A stretch of DNA of 15,044 nucleotides from assembly GCA_047722935.1 (NCBI GenBank), contig JBDNZS010000065.1, forward strand, positions 1 to 15,044. The letters are read 5' to 3'. Shown here in pieces: positions 1-5,734 of this stretch. Position 1 is the first letter of the stretch; each line of letters opens with the position of its first letter. This stretch comes from Ethanoligenens sp047722935. GTDB taxonomy: Bacteria; Bacillota; Clostridia; Oscillospirales; Ethanoligenentaceae. The translations under genes and the position numbers were made by a program. The notes below the pieces were generated by a model, which worked only from the letters and a program-made list of their open reading frames with translations, was not told where the DNA came from and did no database searches.

Positions 1-55
1 GAACGCTAGCCTGTCACGCTAGAGGTCAGGGGTTCGAGCCCCCTTCGGGTCGCCA
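1..55 (+). tRNA. tRNA-Asp (GTC), 5' end cut by window edge
   Basis: The window opens inside a tRNA. The anticodon arm reads gcctgtcacgc, giving anticodon GTC (Asp). It is followed by a variable loop, a T arm with ggttcgagcc, the 3' acceptor strand and an encoded CCA at 53-55. The 5' acceptor strand and most of the D arm lie outside the window. It is the first visible member of a plus-strand tRNA operon. Confidence 0.9.
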
Positions 56-61
56 ATGCGC

Positions 62-137
62 GCCTCTGTAGCTCAGTCGGTAGAGCAGGGGACTGAAAAT
101 CCCCGTGTCGGTGGTTCGATTCCGCCCGGAGGCACCA
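62..137 (+). tRNA. tRNA-Phe (GAA)
   Basis: A complete 76-nt cloverleaf. The acceptor strands gcctctg and cggaggc pair over 7 bp with one G-U. The D arm has gctcagtcggtagagc, the anticodon loop ctgaaaa gives GAA (Phe), the T loop is ggttcgattcc, and CCA is encoded. It lies 6 nt after tRNA-Asp. Confidence 0.96.
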
Positions 138-141
138 TTAT

Positions 142-217
142 GCGGATGTAGCTCATCTGGTAGAGCGCCACCTTGCCAAGGTGGAGGTAGCGGGTCCGAG
201 CCCCGTCATCCGCTCCA
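142..217 (+). tRNA. tRNA-Gly (GCC)
   Basis: A complete 76-nt cloverleaf. The acceptor strands gcggatg and catccgc pair fully. The anticodon loop ttgccaa gives GCC (Gly), the T loop is ggtccgagcc, and CCA is encoded at 215-217. It lies 4 nt after tRNA-Phe. The 84 nt that follow hold no gene I can support. Confidence 0.96.
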
Positions 218-301
218 GCGGGATTATCCGCCAGCAGATTGGTTCTGCACATGTTTCCTCAGCCGCCTTTTTCGCGACCGGGGGTTTTCTCTTTTTCTTG
301 T

Positions 302-376
302 GGCGCCATAGCCAAGCGGTAAGGCAAAGGTCTGCAAAACCTTCATTCCCCGGTCCGATTCCGGGTGGCGCCTCCA
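302..376 (+). tRNA. tRNA-Cys (GCA)
   Basis: A 75-nt cloverleaf with acceptor strands ggcgcca and tggcgcc, anticodon loop ctgcaaa giving GCA (Cys), T loop ggtccgattcc and encoded CCA. The spacing to its neighbours (84 nt before, 130 nt after) is wider than among the first three tRNAs. I see no gene in either spacer. Confidence 0.95.
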
Positions 377-506
377 TTGCTGTTTATCTGATGCAGCCGA
401 AAGATCAATGTGTTTTCCGAATGCAGCCCGGTAGCTGGCAGTCGGTGATTGCCTGCGATACGGTTTTACGTGTAAAAGGGAAGATGAATACCACCCTCCC
501 TTAGAT

Positions 507-581
507 GCTGGTGTGGCTCAGTGGTAGAGCAGCGCACTCGTAATGCGCAGGTCAGCGGTTCAAGTCCGCTCACCAGCTCCA
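507..581 (+). tRNA. tRNA-Thr (CGT)
   Basis: A 75-nt cloverleaf with acceptor strands gctggtg and caccagc, anticodon loop ctcgtaa giving CGT (Thr), T loop ggttcaagtcc and encoded CCA at 579-581. It is the last gene of the tRNA operon; the terminator stem starts 2 nt later. Confidence 0.95.
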
Positions 582-582
582 T

Positions 583-621
583 AAAAGATGGCTTACCTAT
601 ACAGGGTAAGCCATCTTTTTT
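583..621 (+). terminator. Intrinsic terminator of the tRNA operon
   Basis: A perfect 15-bp stem (583-597 pairing with 605-619) closes a 7-nt loop and runs into a T tract ending at 621. The stem begins directly after tRNA-Thr, so it ends the tRNA transcript. Confidence 0.93.
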
Positions 622-624
622 CTT

Positions 625-965
625 TTGGAAATACCAACTGAAATTCATGTTTGGCTACTATTCGTTGGCTTTTGTGATTTTTTTGGATCCAAACATCGAG
701 AGCTGGCAAACGCAGAAAAGACCAAGCTGATTGATGCCCTGAGGGAAGCATTTTCCCTGAAGGAACTGCTGAAAAATCTGGATATTTCCAAAAGCAGCTA
801 CTTCTATCAGCGGAAAGTCCAAGCCCTGCCCAGTAAATATACTGATTTGCGTATAAAGGTGAAAGAGCTTTTCAGAGACAACCAAGCCCGCTACGGGTAC
901 AGACGCATACACGTTCAGATAAAAGGCAACGGGAATATTGTCTTGGAAAAGGTCATACGGCGCAT
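625..965 (+). pseudogene. IS3-family transposase fragment, 3' end removed by the next IS
   Basis: The frame reads like the N-terminal part of an IS3-family OrfB of the IS150 type: a REKxxxIDALR-like segment, then LKNLDISKSSYFYQRK, then RYGYRRIHVQIK and KVIRRI. Convincing similarity starts near 688, so the 5' limit is uncertain. The whole DDE catalytic domain is missing. The similarity stops at KVIRRI, exactly at the outer end of the IS3 element that starts at 966. After that the frame runs on a few codons into foreign sequence. This is a dead remnant of an older element that sat next to the tRNA operon terminator. Confidence 0.8.
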
Positions 966-991
966 TGAGCCGTTATCGAGAAACCGGACAG
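966..991 (+). repeat. IS3 element terminal inverted repeat (orfB side)
   Basis: The repeat reads inward from TG and pairs imperfectly with 2286-2312. The shared blocks are TG, CC, TATC, GA and ACCGGACAG. A further shared agttc lies just inside. Confidence 0.7.
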
Positions 992-1033
992 AGAATAGTT
1001 CATAAAATCGACGATTTTCGCAGAAGTTTGTTC

Positions 1034-1088
1034 ACTTACTTTTCCAATTTCCAAGCCGCTACGCGGCAGTGCAATTGGAAAAGTAAGT
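1034..1088. repeat. 16-bp perfect inverted repeat at the orfB 3' end of the IS
   Basis: acttacttttccaatt (1034-1049) and aattggaaaagtaagt (1073-1088) are exact inverted copies. Between them lies a second small hairpin, gccgc-tac-gcggc. The inner arm encodes the last residues of OrfB (TYFSNC), and the orfB stop lies in the inner hairpin. There is no clear T run on either side. Confidence 0.75.
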
Positions 1089-1886
1089 ATGTTTAAATTC
1101 GAGTGGAGAAAGATATCCAATACCTGAATGTACGCGCCTTGTGTTGTAAAATCCTTCAATGTATAAAAACACAGCTGTCGTAGCCTCAAGCCGCGTGTGA
1201 AAGTGTTGCTGATACAAGTATTCGCATTTCATGCAGCTGAAGAGATTTTCTGCCACAGCGTTGTCATAAGGATTGCCTCTTCGGCTCATGCTGCATTGGA
1301 TATGCTTTTTTGCAGGTGCCTCCCGGTAAGCGTTGGAGGCATACTGAACGCCTCTGTCACTGTGATGAATCAGATTCTTTGGTGGACGCTCGCGACGTAT
1401 AGCCATTTTTAGCGCGTCAAGAGCGATCTGCGTATCTATCTTAGCAGAACAGGCATGACCTACAATCTGTTTTGTACATAAATCCTTGACAATAGCACAG
1501 TAAAGCCAGCCTTCATCTGTTGGAATATAAGTAATGTCGCTTACCCAGACCCGGTTTGGTCTGTTAACCTTGAAATTGCGCATTAGCAGATTTGGTGCAA
1601 TCGGATAAGTGTGGTTGGAGTTAGTCGTGCAATGAAATGCCTTTTGGCGTGTTGAGTGAATGTCGAATTTTTTCATCAGGCGGCATATCCTGTTGCGCCC
1701 ACAGGGAATTTCCCGATGAATAACGGCATAAATCGAGTTTAAGCCATAGGAAGGGCATTCCTCATGTAAGGCCAGAACACGCCGCGCAATCTCAAAATCT
1801 TCCCACACCCGTTGCCCTGGCCTTCTATGCAACCAATCATAATAGCTGCTTCGCGATATTTGAAGGATACGGCACATCTTCTCCAC
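1059..1886 (-). CDS. IS3-family transposase OrfB, DDE integrase domain
   Basis: The 275-residue protein carries the catalytic core that cuts and joins the IS ends. The triad is visible as D117 (VSDITYIPT), D177 (HHSDRGVQYAS) and E213 (NPYDNAVAENLFS), the DD(35)E spacing of the family. An HTH_21-like region (about 1-80, SRSSYYDW and SYGLNSIYAVI) precedes the core. The start given is a GTG at 1886, but the frame is open upstream through KYRFVKRHCSAYS up to the A7G run. The active product is therefore expected to be an OrfAB fusion made by -1 frameshifting. There is no internal stop, so the protein appears intact. Confidence 0.93.
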   Translation of the reverse strand: MEKMCRILQISRSSYYDWLHRRPGQRVWEDFEIARRVLALHEECPSYGLNSIYAVIHREIPCGRNRICRLMKKFDIHSTRQKAFHCTTNSNHTYPIAPNLLMRNFKVNRPNRVWVSDITYIPTDEGWLYCAIVKDLCTKQIVGHACSAKIDTQIALDALKMAIRRERPPKNLIHHSDRGVQYASNAYREAPAKKHIQCSMSRRGNPYDNAVAENLFSCMKCEYLYQQHFHTRLEATTAVFLYIEGFYNTRRVHSGIGYLSPLEFKHTYFSNCTAA

Positions 1887-1930
1887 AGAATATGCGGAGC
1901 AGTGCCTCTTTACAAACCGATATTTGGATT

Positions 1931-2245
1931 CTATGGTCTGGTGAAGATGGCCGCCGCTTTTTTTAATATTTCGATTGTTTCCTGTTGATCTGCCACCTGT
2001 TTCTTTAAAGATTTGATTTCAACCTGCAATGCGCGACTTTGCGCGGCGTCATTGGATGATGAGGCGTTGCAAGTCTTGACCCAACCTCGCAGCGTGTCGA
2101 TACATACGCCAAGATCGGCTGCCACCTGTTTTAGCGGTCGTTTTTGCTCCATGACAAGGCGAACGGCTCCGGCTTTAAATTCCTCGTCATACCGATTAGC
2201 GTTCGAACCTTTCGTGTTTACTTGTTTTGACTTGGTGTTTTCCAT
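1931..2245 (-). CDS. IS3-family transposase OrfA, helix-turn-helix protein
   Basis: The 104-residue protein has an HTH_Tnp_1-type DNA-binding domain (RYDEEFKAGAVRLV, then LKQVAADLGVCIDTLRGWVK, about residues 18-55). A leucine-zipper-like coiled coil (about 70-98, LQVEIKSLKKQVADQQETIEILKK) follows, as in other IS3 OrfA proteins. I chose the ATG at 2245 because it lies inside the IS end. The longer frame to 2365 would begin in the neighbouring NifD-like pseudogene. OrfA recognises the IS ends and supplies the N-terminus of the OrfAB fusion. Confidence 0.9.
   Translation of the reverse strand: MENTKSKQVNTKGSNANRYDEEFKAGAVRLVMEQKRPLKQVAADLGVCIDTLRGWVKTCNASSSNDAAQSRALQVEIKSLKKQVADQQETIEILKKAAAIFTRP
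1957..1964 (-). promoter_or_regulatory. Programmed -1 frameshift site (A7G)
   Basis: On the minus strand the orfA codons TTA AAA AAA GCG contain seven A followed by G. A -1 slip here enters the orfB frame, which stays open from AGC through to the annotated GTG of orfB. OrfA otherwise stops 9 codons later at TAG (1931-1933). This matches the known IS3 mode of making OrfAB. Confidence 0.8.
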
Positions 2246-2285
2246 TTCCCTTAGCCCCTTTTCCTTATTATATACGAACTCCGTC

Positions 2286-2312
2286 CTGTCCGGTAAATCG
2301 GATATAGGGGCA
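2286..2312 (-). repeat. IS3 element terminal inverted repeat (orfA side)
   Basis: On the minus strand it reads TG, CCCC, TATCC, GA and ACCGGACAG going inward, matching the left terminus with one inserted base. It lies 40 bp upstream of the orfA start. Confidence 0.7.
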
Positions 2313-3036
2313 TTCCAGCTCTTTGATTGTTGAAAACGGGACGATATACTGTGCCTCGTACCCAAGCTTATTCAGGAGCTTATCAAAGACATGGCTGCCC
2401 CAGAAGTTAATAATATTGATTTTATTGCTCTTCTTCTCGGGTGGTTTCATGATTTTTCGGACAATGGCATGATATGCCGAATCGAAACCGGAGGTCCATA
2501 TCTTTGATTTGAAACCCTCACAGAAACAGGCGACGACCGGTATCCCAAGTTCCTCGCTCAGACTGTTGGCCACTCCTTCGACATCATCGCCGATGATGCC
2601 GGATGCGCAAGATGTGGTGATGAATACGGCGTTTGGGTGGACCCGGTCAACAGCAAGACGGACTGTATCTTCCAGTTTTTTTGTTGCCCCGAAAATTGTA
2701 TCCCGTTAACCGATATTCGTGCTGAAATACCGGCCAGTAACAGCGGGAAGCCCGCGTTCCATCTGTCCGGCACGATAGACAAAATTATATCCAAACGAAT
2801 CGCCCAGACATCCGACAGGTGCATGATTCACGACGACGGCGTCTTTGATCATGCACAGCTGGCAGAATGCATGGCCGGAGCTGCAACCCATGCACTGGCT
2901 GAAACTACGGGGAGAGTCCGCCAGTGATCCTTCTTCCGAACGCTTTACCAAATCTTTTGCCGAACCCTGATAGCCGGTTATCGATCCAAGCCGGATTTCA
3001 CGTATAACGACCTCGGGTGCTTTGGGTTGATTTCAC
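2313..3036 (-). pseudogene. Second NifD-like gene, broken by a stop codon and truncated by the IS
   Basis: This is a paralogue of the intact NifD-like gene at 5731-7200. Shared segments in order are RLGSITGY, NHAPVGC, FSTN, DTIFGATKKL, ITTSCASGIIGDD, and CEGFKSKIW with SGFDSAYHAI, then KPP and NIINF. It is dead for at least two reasons. An in-frame TAA (2706-2708) falls where the paralogue has Glu111, as expected from GAA to TAA, with the same frame continuing on both sides. The reading then ends at KELE, exactly at the IS end (2312/2313), losing about the C-terminal half. The 5' end is also suspect: a GTG at 3036 with GAGGAG upstream (3049-3054) is out of frame with the homologous reading, which has a TGA at 3033-3035 and no good start. 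It follows the sulfhydrylase gene by about 50 bp, so it was probably once the next gene of the operon. Confidence 0.88.
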
Positions 3037-3087
3037 TCTTATGCAGGACTCCTCAATTATCTTTGTGGCTTTTATGGTTAATGTTAA

Positions 3088-4395
3088 TCAGCTGGAAAAT
3101 GCCTGTCGGATCGCTTGCTTTAAATCGGATATCAAATCAGCAGGATCCTCCAGCCCGATAGAAAGCCGGATGGTTTCCGGCGGAATTCCAGCCTTTTTCT
3201 GTTGTTTCGGCGTCATCTCACTATGTGTCGTTTTGGGCGAGTTTATCACCAGTGACCGTGCGTCACCGATATTCGTATGATAGCTGAACAACTTCAGGGA
3301 TTCAATGAACGTATTTCTTTGCTGTTCTGTTCCTTTCAGGCCGAAAGAAAGGATGGAGCCGGCCCCTTTGGGAAAATACTTCTGAGCAAGATGCCGGTAT
3401 GGACTACCAAAGGCGCTCGGATGGCTGAGCCATTGCACATTCTCATTGTGCTCCAGAAAATAGATGATTTCTTTCGTGTTTGCCACCTGTTTTTTCACTC
3501 TTTCCGAAAGCGTTTCAATTCCGAGCAGGACTAACCAGGCATCGAATGGGCTGAGGGAAGCCCCGAATAAGTTCAGGTATATGGCGCGAATTCTCGCGGT
3601 GAAGGGAGAATCGGGGAATACCTCGGTGAAGCTTCTATACCGGCCATTCCGGTCTTTCAAATTAAAATAGGGTTGCTCAAATTGTGGGAAAATTCCACTT
3701 TTCCAGTTGAATTTGCCGCTTTCCACTATCAGTCCGGCTATCACATTTCCATGACCGCTGAAGGCTTTAGTTGCAGAATAGATAATGAGATCGGCGCCGT
3801 ATTCGATGGGGCGCAGCAGATAAGGTGTGGCAACGGTATTGTCCACGATTAGAGGAATACCATGGTCGTGCGCGATCTGCGCGATTTTTTCCAGATCCGG
3901 TATGGTTGCGCCCGGGTTGCTGATTGTCTCAAGGAAAACGGCTTTTGTATCGGGCCTGACCGCGCTGTCAAATGCATCCGGGTTATCGGCATCTTCGACC
4001 GTATCTACTTGTATTCCGAAATTCGGATAAATTTTTTGGAAACTATCAAATGTTCCGCCATAGACACGGGGCGTCGTGAGTATTCTGCCGCCGCCTTCCG
4101 CTATATTTAAAAATGTGTAGGTAATCGCCGCCATCCCGGAACTGACTGCGATCGAAGCCGCCGCGCCGTCCAAATCTGCGACCCGTTCTTCCAAAGCGGC
4201 TACCGTAGGGTTGCCCAGTCTCGAATAGATAAACCCCGATTCTTCACTGGAAAAAAGACGGTCTGCCCGATCTGTGCCACCAAGGTCAAAGGCAGCCGTC
4301 TGATAAATCGGAACGGATACCGAATGATTATGTTCTTCGGAACGGTAACCGCCCCGTATTTTTACAGTGTCAAAACCGTAATTTTCATTTACCAT
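3088..4395 (-). CDS. metY: O-acetylhomoserine sulfhydrylase (PLP-dependent, Cys/Met metabolism family)
   Basis: The cytosolic enzyme replaces the acetyl group of O-acetyl-L-homoserine with sulfide or methanethiol, giving homocysteine or methionine. With this start it has 435 residues, the length of the sulfhydrylase clade rather than the roughly 380 of cystathionine synthases and lyases. Visible motifs are YSRLGNPT (about 57-64, cofactor phosphate), SSGMAAI (85-91), the PLP-binding Asp185 (VDNTVATPYL), and the Schiff-base Lys210 in SATKAFSGHG. The C-terminal domain has ARSLVINSPKTTHS. Three ATG codons stand in a row (4401, 4398, 4395). GAGGAG lies 2 nt before the first and 8 nt before the third, so I chose 4395. 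The gene starts about 20 bp after the NifK-like gene ends, without a promoter I can see. The context suggests it captures a thiol released by the nitrogenase-like pair. The exact acceptor substrate (acetyl or succinyl ester) is inferred. Confidence 0.88.
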   Translation of the reverse strand: MVNENYGFDTVKIRGGYRSEEHNHSVSVPIYQTAAFDLGGTDRADRLFSSEESGFIYSRLGNPTVAALEERVADLDGAAASIAVSSGMAAITYTFLNIAEGGGRILTTPRVYGGTFDSFQKIYPNFGIQVDTVEDADNPDAFDSAVRPDTKAVFLETISNPGATIPDLEKIAQIAHDHGIPLIVDNTVATPYLLRPIEYGADLIIYSATKAFSGHGNVIAGLIVESGKFNWKSGIFPQFEQPYFNLKDRNGRYRSFTEVFPDSPFTARIRAIYLNLFGASLSPFDAWLVLLGIETLSERVKKQVANTKEIIYFLEHNENVQWLSHPSAFGSPYRHLAQKYFPKGAGSILSFGLKGTEQQRNTFIESLKLFSYHTNIGDARSLVINSPKTTHSEMTPKQQKKAGIPPETIRLSIGLEDPADLISDLKQAIRQAFSS

Positions 4396-4414
4396 CATCA
4401 TGTCTCCTCACTGT

Positions 4415-5734
4415 TTATCGCTGGTAATCGTTAAGCACCAAAGAACAAATATCCTCCAGAAGTATCAGCGCCCCGTAATAACCGGTATAAGACCGGTTCA
4501 GGACCATTCTATCAAGCAAAGGACCCGCAAGCAGAAGGCAGTATGCGCCGATATTCCGGGCGAATGTGGCTTCCCAACCGCTGCCGAGAATCAAAGGCTT
4601 ACCCTCAAAGGAGAGGGCACGTAGTTCATCCTGTGCTTCACCGCCTCCGGAAGAGTAGACCACTTTGAATTCGGTATCGTTGTCAACATTGCAGATTTCC
4701 GACCTGATCTTTTCTCTGAATGGCTCCGGAGGATTATCCGTAATAAACTGTGCTTTCGGCAGCAACCCCATATCGTTTACCAGAAATTTTGTGAGACCGA
4801 CTGCATAGGAAATGTTTGCAACTGTAAAAAAGCTGCGCGGCAAAAGTCTCGTCTTGAGCAATTCATCCGCCGCTCTTTCGATAAAGTAGTAGTAATCCCT
4901 TTCATTCCGGTCGATGACCTGGTTGGCGGTATCGTTGCCGATTTGAGCAAATTCCGCAACAGAGCGGAGAAACTTAGCAGTTTCGGTAGGGCCGATCGGA
5001 ATCTCCGGCCAGTGCAGAAAAGGGGTTCCAAACAGTTTTTGAAGAGTCCCCATGTTCTGAATTCCTGCCCAAGATGAAACCAGAAGATTGAAAGCCGCCT
5101 GTGGGACTTTCTGCAGAGCCTCCACGCCTCCGTCCGGGCCGAAAACGAAATTTGGCTCCAAACCCAGTTCCCGCAGAAGCCTTGCTATTTCCCTGTAGTC
5201 GCCGAGCCAGAATGGTTCATATACCGGAACCGAGGCCCAGATATTAACTTGCTTCGGATTTATATTTTCTGTTGGTCTAAGAAACTGTTCAAAGATCGAA
5301 TCCATGACAATCTCATGCCCGACGAGATTACTGCCTTTAAATCCGGCCGTTTTGGCAAATACAAGGGGCACGCCTGCATCAGTAAATTTTGAAACGGTTT
5401 CCTTTACATCATCACCGACAATTTCTGGGGTACAGCCGGTCAGAACGACAAACAAATCGGCATCGTATACTCTTATGGCATTTTCAATGATTCCGGAAAG
5501 TTTTTCATCCCCGCCGAAAACGACTTCACTTTCGCCGATGTTGGAACACAGAAGATTGTGGGCGCTGATATATCCGGCCCCCTGGCAACCATTGAAAGTG
5601 CCGATTCCGCTCTCCAACTTTGCACCACAGCCGGGACCCGAATGAAGTATCGGAACTGCCCTGTTGATAGACAGAATAGTCTCAAAAGCGCCCAATGCAC
5701 AGACATACCTGGGCTTTTCAATATATTCCGTCAT
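4415..5734 (-). CDS. NifK-like subunit of a nitrogenase-family reductase (component 1, beta-like)
   Basis: A 439-residue protein of the oxidoreductase/nitrogenase component 1 family. The three P-cluster cysteines of NifK have counterparts: C12 (YVCALGAFETI), C36 (HSGPGCGAKL) and C101 (VLTGCTPEIVGDD). NIGESEVVFGGDEKL (65-79) corresponds to the segment before the third cysteine in nitrogenases. It is shorter than true NifK (about 510-525), mainly because the NifK N-terminal extension is absent. Its ATG overlaps the stop of the NifD-like gene (ATGA), so the two are translationally coupled and probably form a heterotetramer. It is not BchB- or ChlB-like in cysteine pattern, and no chlorophyll genes are near. 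An assembly-scaffold role like NifN is an alternative, but the neighbouring importer and sulfhydrylase fit an enzyme better. The reaction is not determined by sequence. Confidence 0.85.
   Translation of the reverse strand: MTEYIEKPRYVCALGAFETILSINRAVPILHSGPGCGAKLESGIGTFNGCQGAGYISAHNLLCSNIGESEVVFGGDEKLSGIIENAIRVYDADLFVVLTGCTPEIVGDDVKETVSKFTDAGVPLVFAKTAGFKGSNLVGHEIVMDSIFEQFLRPTENINPKQVNIWASVPVYEPFWLGDYREIARLLRELGLEPNFVFGPDGGVEALQKVPQAAFNLLVSSWAGIQNMGTLQKLFGTPFLHWPEIPIGPTETAKFLRSVAEFAQIGNDTANQVIDRNERDYYYFIERAADELLKTRLLPRSFFTVANISYAVGLTKFLVNDMGLLPKAQFITDNPPEPFREKIRSEICNVDNDTEFKVVYSSGGGEAQDELRALSFEGKPLILGSGWEATFARNIGAYCLLLAGPLLDRMVLNRSYTGYYGALILLEDICSLVLNDYQR

Larger units (their letters stand above)
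966..2312 (-). mobile_element. Complete IS3-family insertion sequence, 1347 bp
   Basis: The element has orfA and orfB in the usual order, an A7G slippery run between them, and imperfect terminal inverted repeats that begin TG and share accggacag and agttc (966-991 and 2286-2312). The length is typical for IS3 elements. Both ends are confirmed independently: the flanking transposase remnant loses its similarity at 965/966, and the flanking NifD-like pseudogene loses its similarity at 2312/2313. The flanks (cgcat on the left, ttcca on the right) are not a direct repeat, so the usual 3-5 bp target duplication is absent. I did not assign a subgroup. Confidence 0.85.

Noticed and set aside
105..648. 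Open frames across the tRNA cluster
   Set aside because: They are read through tRNA genes and spacers, on both strands, without ribosome binding sites or recognisable protein sequence.
1034..1088. The 16-bp inverted repeat as the IS termini
   Set aside because: Both arms lie on the same side of the element, and one is inside orfB. The TG-starting repeats at 966 and 2312 agree with the points where flanking gene similarity stops.
2706..2708. Readthrough or recoding of the TAA in the second NifD-like gene
   Set aside because: TAA is not a selenocysteine or pyrrolysine codon. The aligned residue is Glu, and the gene is truncated by an IS anyway, so a nonsense mutation is simpler.
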